The position numbers were made by a program, and so were the translations under genes. This document shows positions 11,573-23,500 of a stretch of DNA of 64,000 nucleotides, piece by piece. Source of the DNA: Neoarius graeffei (lineage: Eukaryota; Chordata; Actinopteri; Siluriformes; Ariidae); assembly GCF_027579695.1 (NCBI RefSeq), contig NC_083577.1:65783741-65847740 (forward strand), in the 5' to 3' direction. Position 1 is the first letter of the stretch. Each line of letters starts with the position of its first letter. A model generated the notes under the pieces. It ran no database searches. It was not told the DNA's origin and was given only the letters and a program-made list of their open reading frames with translations.

Positions 11573-14500
11573 AGGGGGTGTTAAGAGTAACAAAAATGTC
11601 AAATTAGCAACGAGTCACATTATTGGTTGCATCTGAAGCAGGAAGTTTTACATCCAATCACAGTAATAATGTTAACAATTAATCAGACAATACACAGGCA
11701 ATTCAGTGAAATCCCCACAGTTGTGTTCTTGACCAGTCTTGAAATAGAATCCTGCCTGAGTCTCTGTATCCAAGACCGCGTAAAAATGTGGTGGATTCTG
11801 AGACGAGACTGAGACATTCAAAAAGTGGTCTTGAGAGAACACCCTGGACACCCACATTTTCTCCTGGTCTTGACTCAGTCTCACCCTACTTTGGTTTTGG
11901 TCTTGACTTGAGCTCAAACCCGCAAAGTCTTGGCCTTGTCTCAGTCTCTATACACTGGTCTTGGTCATGACTTTGTCTTGGTTTAGGTGGTCTTGACTAC
12001 AACATTAGATCTCAAAAAGTTATTAGTTGAATCCAAAAAGGTATCACAGTTAACTCAGAAAAGAGCTCCCTAACAGAGCAGATGTAGCAAAACAGGCCAT
12101 ACAATTCGGTGGTGCTGAGAATGCTAAAACTGAGGTCTGCAGTCTCTGTGCTAATTCTTGTAGGCATGCAGGAACTACACATTTTTCCCAATTTTTTACC
12201 AGTTCAGAGACCTCTCCGTGTGTTGGTTTGCCTAGATAATGCTGTGAAGATCAACTACATCAACCATCAATGCGGCACCAGCTTGAGAGGCCCTCTTCAC
12301 CTTGTACGGAATGCCCTCATGTAGGCTCATCCACGGTTATCCGCACTAAAGATAACTCATCTGCCAAGCCTGTACAGTGTAGTGTATGCATTATTGAGAC
12401 ATGTTTGCCCAGGGAAGTGGCCTTTGCACTAGGATGTAGTATCCCAGATTTGCAAAAGGTTTGGTGAGGTGCAGGTAGACTCTTTGTGCCAATGGCAAGT
12501 CAACACACAGTTGATTGTGGTTCTCTCTGGCAGAGCCAGGGAACCACCAATTCTTACAATGTTGCACAGAATTCAGCAACTAGACTACAGTCCTGTTCAT
12601 GGCCTCAAAATAGCCAGCAAGACCATTTTTCCATTGCTGCTTATGCTGGTGTTCAGAACACCCTAGCAGCTTCCTCTCTGATCAGATCTGCTGTTCCAAA
12701 TGGATGGAAAGGTGTGGGTTTGGCCCCTCAGAATAAATAACAAACTGAGGACTGTGACCCAGCAGTCCAGGAAACACACCTAAAAGCTGGAGTCCTTAGT
12801 CCATGGATCTTGAATGGTGTGCCCTCCATGAGCGGGATCATATGCTTGATTCCCAAGAAATGTTTTTCCAGGGACTGTTAGACATCAGCAATTCCCCATC
12901 TAATGCTAAAGCTGTATGTGGCTGGCATTGCAGTGAACCATAGCACTGTGGATAACATCTCTCCGGTGGCTCGTAAAGTTATTGCGGCCTTTCAGAAAGG
13001 GATGAGGTGCTTCTATTGGCCAGGATCGCCTATGAGCATGGTATGGGATCTGCCCTTGCACTAGAGTTCCATACAAAAGCATTTCTCCTACAATATAAGG
13101 TATTTTTGAATAAGCCAATATATTTGGGTGTGTGGAACTTTGGTTTTATTTATCAGAATTTGTTTCATCATTTAAAGTGCACACTGTCTTTGCAAAATGT
13201 TTATTATTGCCTTTAGGATCCTAGGCAAAAGTCATAGGGCATTAGAGGTGTGGGAAATCACAGCACTTTAGTAGAAGATTAAGGACAAAAAAATATTTTT
13301 TTCTTTCCCTTTTATGTAGCTAGTACATATCAATTATGCAGATTAATTATCTGATCAAGGATCTGAGCTTACAAAGCAAAAGCCCAGTTTTGATTTCAGT
13401 TTGTCTTTAAAGGCCTCCTTACAAGTTATGCAAGATGCCAATGAGTGTCGTGTGTATAATGGAAAATGAACTGAAAGCAGCAGTGTAAGAGAACGCTGCC
13501 TTTGTGTGTTACAGTGGCCAAAATAATCCCAGTGGCCGATATATTTCGCTGAGAACAGAACTGGCCCAGAAACTGTCTATGACATCATTTTCCATGAGCA
13601 CATGTTGTATAGATTCAGTGATTCTTCTTGGGTAAAGAAGAAAGGTTTAATGTAAATAGACTTACATAACAGCTGTAAAAAAAGAAAGAGATGAAATGTA
13701 TAGTTTCTAGGGTGGCATGGTGGTGTAGTGGTTAGCGCTGTTGCCTCACAGCAAGAAGGTCCTGGGTTCGATCCCAACAACCAGTGAGGACCTTTCTGTG
13801 TGGAGTTTGCATGTTGTCCATGTGGGTGTGCTCCGGTTTCCCCCAAAGGCATGCAGGTTAGGCTAATTGGTGTCTCTAAATTGACCGTAGGTGTAAATGG
13901 TTGTCTATGTGTTAGCCTGGCAACTTGTCCAGGATGTACCCCGCCTCTTGCCCATAGTCAGCTGGGATAGGCTCCAGCCTTTCCAGTTTACAATGTAGAG
14001 GTGCCATAGCACTTTCAGTGATGACTTGACTATTGGTACTCAGTAAGGAAACAAGCTCCACTAATGCTGAAGGAAGCATGTCTTGATGAGCTGAAACATA
14101 AGAACGTCTCTCTCTTACCATTCTGCTCTTTTTGTACCACCCACTGCTCATAATTCTGTGTGCCTGGCTGGCATAGTGGGTTCAGTTTGGCATGTGTGTG
14201 AATCTCATTCATGATTCCTTTTATCACATCTCCAAAGGGATCCTTCAAAATAACAGGAAAAACAAAGTTATTACTGCCAAAAATCTGGAATGGAACTCAC
14301 ACTTTGTGTGAAATTCCATGATGATCATGACATATAGTCACAAAATAAAGATACAGTTACATACAAAAGTTTGCATACCCTTGGGTTTTGAGTGAAAACA
14401 TGTAAATTATACCTCCAGTATTCCATGTTCATTTTAATGTATACAAAACTTACATGATATTACAGCAAGTGGAGTCTAAGTCAGCAGTTCTCTTTATTAG

Positions 14501-17500
14501 CAAGCTCAAATGTCTTTCCCCATTAAGGTGCCTACTGAATTAAACATACAGCGTGTTTACTTTTTAAAGTCTTACTTAACAAATGAAAAAGTCAAATAGG
14601 TTAAATTATCAAGCAGTTTGCCATGAGCGCTCAAGAGCCGATGGGATTATTAAAATGGAATTCACAAGAACTGAAACAGAAACTGCTGACCTTTCACAAA
14701 GCTGAAGGGAATAAAAGGATATTAACAAGTTTAGCGATACCATTACCACCATCATTCACAGGAAGAAACATAGACACAAAACAGGAATCAAGCAGCAAAC
14801 AAAAAAAATCACTGAATAAGTAGACCTTGAAGTCAGCTGTGTTGACAGGGATGCCTCTGGCACCAACAAGATTACTTCTAGTTAAAATTGTATGCCTGAA
14901 ATATCTTTAAAATATACTTTGAACCAAAAGGAAGCTATTGGACCCTTTCAGATATTTGACCATGTTGTGACCTTGCCCTTCTTGAGATCAACACCAGAAT
15001 CTCATCTGTTCATCTTTTGGTTACAACGATAATTCCATACAAATCCTACCAACATTCAACTTCTCATTATTGAAATGTCATACTAATAAGAACCTCAGAT
15101 GGATGGACGGATTGATGGATGGATGGATGGACAGATGAACAGCCCGAAGGCAAAATTGGATTAGACAAATCAATTAGGTAGCTGTTAGGTTTTGATCTGT
15201 CTGTTCCGAAGGAAGTTGAATTGACAAAGTATGATCTAGGAATCTAGACCTCTGCTGCCTAAGAGATTCTGCCTCATGGATATCTGGGAGATTCTGCCTC
15301 ACAGGCCGATCCAGGCGCAAACAGTCACTGACACAGACACTACTGCTTAGATATGTTTCTCAGTTTATTGTCGGACAAACATGAGCTTATATTCACATTC
15401 AAGAGTGTGTTGTAGCCATGTGTTTGGATGATGATGATGTAATTGACGAAGCTAAGTTATCTATGTATAACATAAATAGGCAATGAAGCATTACATCACT
15501 GGCTTGCACTACACTACTGTATGAAAGAAACGAGACATTATGTACCATTACATCATCCGTCAGGATCATAGTCTTATGAAAAGAAGAAAACATTACTGAA
15601 GGTTATGTTAACCAGTAATCAGAGAGCAGAATGTGTGAGCGAAGATAAAGCTCAAGGTTTTAATGAACCAAAACAAGCAGCAATCAGAAAAGCCTGTTCC
15701 AGTTTCAAGAATAAGTAGCAATCAGACCAGCCTGTACCAGTTTCAAGCATGCCAGAGAAATATTTTTATCAACAGCCATAAAAAGTGCCATGAGTTCCTG
15801 AACATGGATATGTTAGTAACAGCTCTGTATTACAAACAGGAAGGAAGTTACCGGTATGCAAGAAAACTCTTACAGACACCTGACCTTGCTGTGACCTTCA
15901 TCTAGTGGCAGTGACATAAAACTAAAAAAAAAAAAAAGAATGCACCCAACAAAATATTTAAAATATTTTAAAATATACAAATGTTCCTACAACTTATATA
16001 ACAGCTAGGAATTTTGGTTTGATTGTTTCACGATTAATACCTTTTGACCATGTCTGTTAGATGATAATGAAGGAACAAGTGAGAGTACAGGGGTGTAGCT
16101 AGGATTTTTAAAAGGGGGGGGGGGTGTCACACACTGACTGGCAGCCTGAGTACATACCCGCAGGTTTGGAAATGAAAAAAATACATTGAATACATTTGAG
16201 AAAATAATGTGGTCTTTGCATCATTCTTTCATCTCATGTTGCAAGCTGTTGAGATGTCGAACAATGATTCGGCCAAATCAGCTTTATCCAGCAGTGTATG
16301 GATAGCGGCTCGACATCTTACTCTAGTCAACCGATGCAGAGCTCAACCAATGCAGATCAAAAAATTGACTTAGTACTAGAACAGAACTATGAAAAATATG
16401 TAACAAAAAACAATTACCATTGCTAGTTTTAGGTAGCTTAGAAACCGGCTCTTCCGTTACTGCTGTTTCTTCCACATTTTCTTGATGCTGTGTTCTAGAA
16501 ACGGCACACTAAAACTTAGCTTCAAAGCCACAAAATGCAACTTTGATGGGAAAAAAAAAATTGTGTACCTCTCTTCACATCAAAAGGAGGAAAGTTTCAC
16601 TTCTTTTGACATGGGGAATTATTAACACAAGAGGAAATACTCGTAATTTGCAACTAAAAAGACTGCAGCTACACTGGCAGCTTGACCATGCTTTCTAGTG
16701 CCATCGTGTTGTGCTTGCACAGAACTGGATTTTTGTGCCCAAACCACAGGAAGTCCATACAAGGTTATAGAACCCCTAATGAGGCTGAGGTAACAATCTA
16801 GTTTAAAAAAAAAATGTTAGAAAAATTACAGTCGACGCTTTTCTAATATTCTTATGCGGCTATTGAAAAAATGTATGGTCCGACAAAGGGGGGTCACGGG
16901 CACCCCAGGGGACCCCCCCCCCCCCAGCTATGCCCCTGGAGTATGCAAACTTTTGCGCTCATCTGTATAATGCAACACTCTGAGAGCATGCCTATGTATT
17001 TATAATATATTTAAATTCTAATGTAATAGGATGGTTTGCTTGGATGTGATTGGTACCTCCTTTCTTTCCTGAGCACTCGCGATACGTTTGTATGGACCCT
17101 TGGGTTCTTCTCCGCGAGTTTTGGTCTTTATTGTGTAGGCGTCCAAGTTAGCACAAATCTGCAAGGCAACATTATCATGACTAATACAGTCCATTTGGAA
17201 GAATTACATCTGCCAAAATATGCGTAGTCAGTCATGGTCTTAATAACACCACTTAGCCCATGATTTTATCCCTCCCTGCAATTCTGCTGATGTTAAGAAG
17301 ATGGAAGGAGAGACTTGTTACTTAAACTATGAAAAGAGTGGCTAAGACACACATCCTGTGTACAGAGGGTGTCTTGTTGGGTTTGCTCATTCTTCCAGAG
17401 AAGAATGAAACACATTACATACTTTATAGCTACACAGTGCACAGGGGCCATGTGAAACATTCGGAGCAGCAGAGGGATGAGGTGGGGAAAAGAGATTTAG

Positions 17501-20500
17501 TGGTAAGAAACAGAAGGGAAATTTTTAACTAAAGAGAACTTTGGTCATAAAAGGTGTGTGACAGCAGGGATGAATCCAGCCCAAGAATCTGACAGATGCA
17601 CATTTGCAGAAATATTTTAACTAATTTTACCAGATGGATTTTCACAAGGGCGTAGAGCATGCTGAGCCCTTTCCAAAGAGGGCAGCCACAGCCCGCTACG
17701 ACCGCGGCTCGGCCTGCTACCCACCCCCGAAACCCCATGCGAGTGCGGCTTGCCAAAAACTTTGATTTGAGCCCTGGCTCCACTTGCACGCGCACATGCC
17801 GGGATTAAAAAATTCATAACTCAGCCACCAAAAGCCCTAGCCCCGCCAAACTTTACAGGCACCTCCCTCTCCCTGAGACCTTTCGAAACAGCCCAGGTAT
17901 GACCCACTACGACCGTGGCTTGGCCCATTATTTGTGTTGAATTTCAACTTCTTTCTGGAGTATTTTATTGGTTTGACCTACATTCTTTGTCTCAGGTCAT
18001 GCTATAAAAAGCAGCATGAGAATACAGGTAATTAGGTTGGGTAAGCATCAGTGCTTACCACAGGTGGTCAGATCCTGAACCACTGGTCTGTTGGTTGAGC
18101 ATGACTATAGCCCATGTAGCCGGCTAGTAGTAAAGTAAACAAATGTCCCGTGACCGATGTTAAGAGGTGCACATATATTTCTGACCGATGCATGTGCATC
18201 GGTTGCATCAGTCTGGATCCGTCCCTGGTGACAAGACCAACTGAAATATGAATTAGGATGTTTTCTGCATCTACATGTACGGTGTGTGTTAAAATGCATT
18301 TACTCTGAGAATGTGCTCCTCAGCTTTCTGTTGAGTCTTAGCTCCTCCAACTCCAGGTGAAGCAGTGAGGCCGAGGATCTGTGGCAGTGGCACCGGATCT
18401 TTCTGCTCTTTTCTCAGCTTAGCATTCTTGTGCTTCTGTTTCAGGTAGCGGATCATGATGTGGTTATAAACACCGCCCTTTTGTGTGTGGTGGCACTCAT
18501 CAATTACCATCAAAGTAAATTCTGTAGAAGAAGCCAGTAAGATTAAACACTGAGTACTTTTTAAACACAACACACTAACCATGTCCCAACAGAAGGATCT
18601 AAACCACCAACAGCACCGTCACTGATGTAAATGTAAAGTCAGTATATCGTCGTGAACAGGCAAAGTCACTGGACACTTCTGAATATTATGTTTATAATAT
18701 TATTAATGTGTTTTATTTCTACTCCTCATCTTTGGTACTGTGTTCTCTTTCCGAAGATATCACCATAATACAGTATTGTGACTTTGGTATAGTTCTCTAG
18801 ACTTTAAACATACTCCAAACACAAGAATGTCAACTTCTTTTGAATGGTTAATTCTGAATATGTAGATCAGCTCATGGGTCAACTTTGTCAACACAGCACA
18901 TACTCAGAGTTGATTCACAGGATATTGAAGAGTTAAATCGGAAATTGTGCACATCAGTACAGATCAGGCATGCCTCAGTTATACAAGCTTCAGACTTGAA
19001 CTTAAGCCCATTTTCAGAGACGTTCAACTGAGTGAGGAGTTGCATTCAGCCCATTAAGGGCCATGTTATAATTTCGTGACGACATCAGCAGGTAAAATTG
19101 CTGGTTAGTTATTTGAGAAGGCAAGAGGATATAGAGCATTTACAAAGTGCATATTCATGCACCGTCATAACTTTAGGTAACGCTGATGTGACAAGGTTAT
19201 ATAAATGTTCTTAGGCCATTTTACTAGTTTATAGATGCCAGAGCAGTGAATTCCACACTGATTATTTGTAATGGTTTAAAGTGACTGTGGCAGCGGGGGC
19301 GTGGTCTAGCATCGGTCTGTGACAGGAGGGCGGAGTCGGGGAAGTTAAGTGGCAGAATCATTTCACCTGTTGTTAATTGATGTTTGTGTGTCTTCCCAGG
19401 GACCGCGCCCTTCTTAAGGAGAGAGAGTGAGAACAGAGGGTCTCTCTCGATAACCAGACAGCTAATGTGTGTGCGTGTGTCTGTGTGTGCGTATTTACAG
19501 CTGAAAAGCTGAATAAAGAGAGTTTTGTATGCTCAGTTCTGTCCTGCCGTCCTTCTGTGCTCCACCCCTTTACACGAACTGCCACAGTGGTGCTGAAACC
19601 CGGGAATGAGCACAGAAGACCACAGCCCCATGGAGTCCTCCACCTTCGCTGACCTGATCCACGCCTTCGCCACGGCCCAACAGAGCCAGCACCAGGGGCT
19701 GCTCGCCCTCCGAAAGGAGCAAGAACAACGGTTCGAGGCCCTGGTGCTGGCGCAACAGGAAGATCGTCGGGCGTTCCGGCACCTCCTCGCGTCGGCGGGG
19801 TCCACCAACTCCACCGCCGCGGGCCCTTCCCCCCTCACCCTCACGAAGATGGGCCCGCAGGACGACCCCGAGGCATTCTTCACGCTCTTTGAGCAGGTAG
19901 CAGAGACCTCGGGGTGGCCGGTGGAACAGCGCGCCGCGCGCCTCCTTCCCCTGCTAACAGGAGAGGCGCAGCTGGCCGCGCTACAGCTCCCCGCCGACCG
20001 CCGGCTGGCCTACGCGGACCTTCGCCGGGCCGTCCTCCAGCGGGTGGGACGCACCCCAGAGCAACATCATCAGCGTTTCCGCGCTCTGCGCTTGGAGGAA
20101 GTCGGCCGGCCGTTCGCGTTTGGCCAGCAACTCCGGGACGCCTGCTGGCAGTGGTTGAGGGCCGACAGCTGCGACGCCGAGGGACTCATCGACCAGGTGG
20201 TACTGGAACAGTTCGTCGCGCGTCTACCAGCGGGAACCGCAGAGTGGGTCCAGTGCCACCGCCCGGCGTCGCTGGATCAGGCAATCGAGCTGGCGGAGGA
20301 TCATCTGGCGGCTGTCCCGACGGCAGGACAGCAGACGACCTCTTCTCTTCTCTCCTCTCTCTCTCTCTCCCTCCTGTGTCTTCTCCTCGCCCCATTCCCC
20401 CACCGCGGAGACGGGGGCCGGCGCCACCTCAGCCGGCCCGCCGCACCCGCGGTGCCCTTCCGTGTCTCCCTTCTGTGTCTGTCTCTCCCCCCCCTCAGGT

Positions 20501-23500
20501 GAGTGAGCCCCAGAGCACTAGTGCAGAGAGGAAGCCTGGGCCGGTTTGCTGGCGCTGCGGGGAACCGGGCCACCTCCAACAGCAGTGCTCGATAATGGAG
20601 GTGGGCGCGGTGGTTCGGATCCCCAACGCGCCAGGAGCCGCCCTCGATCGGGCCGGAGCGTATCGCATACCGGTGAGTATCCAAGGGGATACATATCAGG
20701 CGTTGGTGGATTCTGGCTGTAATCAGACCTCAATCCACCAAAACCTGGTGCAAGACGAGGCATTGGGGGGAGCACAATTGGTGAAGGTGTTGTGTGCACG
20801 GGGATGTTCACAACTACCCTTTAGTGTCGGTCCACATTATTTTCAGAGGGGAAAAATTTATAGTGAAGGCGGCGGTTAATCCTCGCCTTACCCACTCTTT
20901 AATTTTGGGGACTGATTGGCCGGGATTTCGGGGTTTAATGACGCACTTGGTCAAGAGTGGGTCCTGCCATTTGACAGGGGGAGGTCCCAGTGTCGCTTTG
21001 GCGGGAGCAGCTGTCACAGAGCCGTCTACGTCATCTCCGCGCCAGAGTGAGGAGCCGCCGGCTCCTCCTCTCTCTATTGGGGAATCCCTCGCGGATTTCC
21101 CGTTAGAGCAATCGCGAGACGAGACTCTGCGGCATGCTTTTGACCAAGTGAGAGTAATCGATGGTCAAACGCTCCAGCCGAACGCCACCCCGTCCTTCCC
21201 CTACTTCGCGATTATGAAGGATAGATTATACCGAGTGACGCAGGACACTCAAACTAAAGAGCGAGTCACGCAGCTGTTAATTCCGAAGAGCCGCCGGGAA
21301 TTGGTATTCCAGGCGGCTCACTTTAATCCCATGGCTGGACACTTAGGGCAGGATAAAACACTAGCCCGAATAATGGCCCGATTCTATTGGCCGGGGATTC
21401 GCGGCGATGTCCGTAGGTGGTGTACGGCATGCCGCGAATGCCAGTTAGTAAACCCAGCGGCCATTCCAAAAGCGCCTTTGCGCCCTCTACCGTTAATCGA
21501 GACCCCGTTCGAAAGAATTGGCATGGATCTCGTCGGGCCATTAGATCGGTCAACACGAGGGTACCGCTTTATATTGGTTCTGGTGGACTATGCAACGCGA
21601 TACCCGGAAGCAGTGCCTCTTCGCAATATCTCAGCACGCAGTATTGCGGAGGCGCTCTTCCGCGTCATCTCCCGAGTTGGAATCCCGAAGGAGATTCTGA
21701 CTGATCAAGGCACCTCGTTTATGTCACGAACACTGAAGGAACTGTATGGGTTATTAGGTATTAAGCCGATCCGCACCAGCGTTTATCACCCACAAACGGA
21801 CGGCTTAGTGGAACGGTTTAATCGCACCCTTAAAAACATAATTAAGAAATTTGTAAGTGAGGACGCGCGTAACTGGGATAAATGGCTCGAACCCTTGCTC
21901 TTTGCAGTGCGAGAAGTCCCCCAAGCCTCCACGGGGTTCTCCCCGTTTGAATTATTATATGGGCGTAAGCCGCGCGGCATTTTAGATGTGCTGCGAGAAA
22001 ATTGGGAGGAGGGACTTTCACCAAGCAAAAATGAAATTCAATACGTTATTGACCTGCGCGCAAAACTCCACACACTCACACAACTAACCCAGGAGAATTT
22101 GCGGCAGGCCCAAGAACGGCAAACCCGCCTGTACGACAAGGGTACGCGCCTTAGAGAGTTTGCACCGGGAGAGAAAGTACTCGTACTGTTGCCCACATCG
22201 AGCTCTAAATTAGTCGCCAAGTGGCAAGGACCCTTTGAGGTCACACGGCGAGTCGGGGACGTCGACTATGAGGTGAAACGAACGGACAGGGGTGGGGCGC
22301 TACAGATTTACCACCTCAACCTACTCAAACTCTGGAACGAGGAGGTCCCCGTGGCGTTGGTGTCGGTGGTTCCAGAGAAGGCGGAGCTGGGGCCGGAGGT
22401 TCAAAAAGGAACATTAGCATCACGTCCCTCTCCGGTCCCCTGTGGAGACCACCTCTCCCCGACCCAACTCGCGGAGGTTGCCCAGTTGCAGACCGAGTTT
22501 TCGGACGTGTTCTCACCCCTGCCCGGCCGCACTAACCTCATAGAGCACCACATTGAGACGCCCCCGGGGGTGGTAGTGCGTAGCCGCCCTTACAGGTTAC
22601 CCGAACACAAGAAAAAGGTGGTTCGGGAAGAACTCGAGGCCATGCTCGAAATGGGCATCGTCGAGGAGTCCCACAGTGACTGGAGCAGCCCGGTGGTCTT
22701 GGTACCCAAGGCCGACGGGTCGGTCCGGTTCTGTGTGGACTATAGAAAAGTCAACGCGGTGTCTAAATTCGATGCGTACCCAATGCCTCGTATTGATGAG
22801 TTGCTCGATCGGCTAGGCACGGCTCGTTTTTACTCGACACTGGATTTAACAAAGGGTTATTGGCAGATCCCCTTGACTCCATTATCCCGTGAAAAAACGG
22901 CCTTTTCCACACCGTTCGGCTTACACCAATTCGTCACACTTCCTTTTGGGCTGTTTGGGGCGCCTGCTACGTTTCAGCGGCTGATGGACAGGGTCCTCCG
23001 CCCCCACGCCACCTATGCGGCCGCGTACTTGGATGATATCATTATTTATAGTAATGACTGGCCGCGGCACCTACAACACCTGAGGGCCGTCCTTAGGTCG
23101 CTGAGGCGGGCGGGTCTCACGGCCAACCCGAAGAAGTGTGCGATTGGGCGGGTGGAAGTACGGTATCTGGGCTTCCACTTGGGCAACGGGCAGGTGCGTC
23201 CCCAAATTAACAAGACTGCAGCAATTGCGGCCTGCCCGAGGCCCAAGACCAAAAAGGGGGTGAGACAGTTCCTGGGGCTGGCTGGCTATTATCGTAGGTT
23301 TATACCTAATTATTCGGACGTCACCAGCCCGCTGACTGATCTGACTAAAAAGGGGGCACCAGATCCGGTCCAGTGGACGGAGCAATGCCAGCGGGCTTTT
23401 TCTAAGGTTAAGGCTGCACTGTGTGGGGGGCCACTTTTACACTCCCCTGACTTTTCTCTCCCTTTTATGTTGCAGACGGATGCGTCGGACAGAGGGCTGG

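Noticed and set aside
20186-20811. Minus-strand open frames over the Gypsy gag and pol
   Set aside because: Shadow frames created by high GC content; they lack domains while the plus strand has clear ones.
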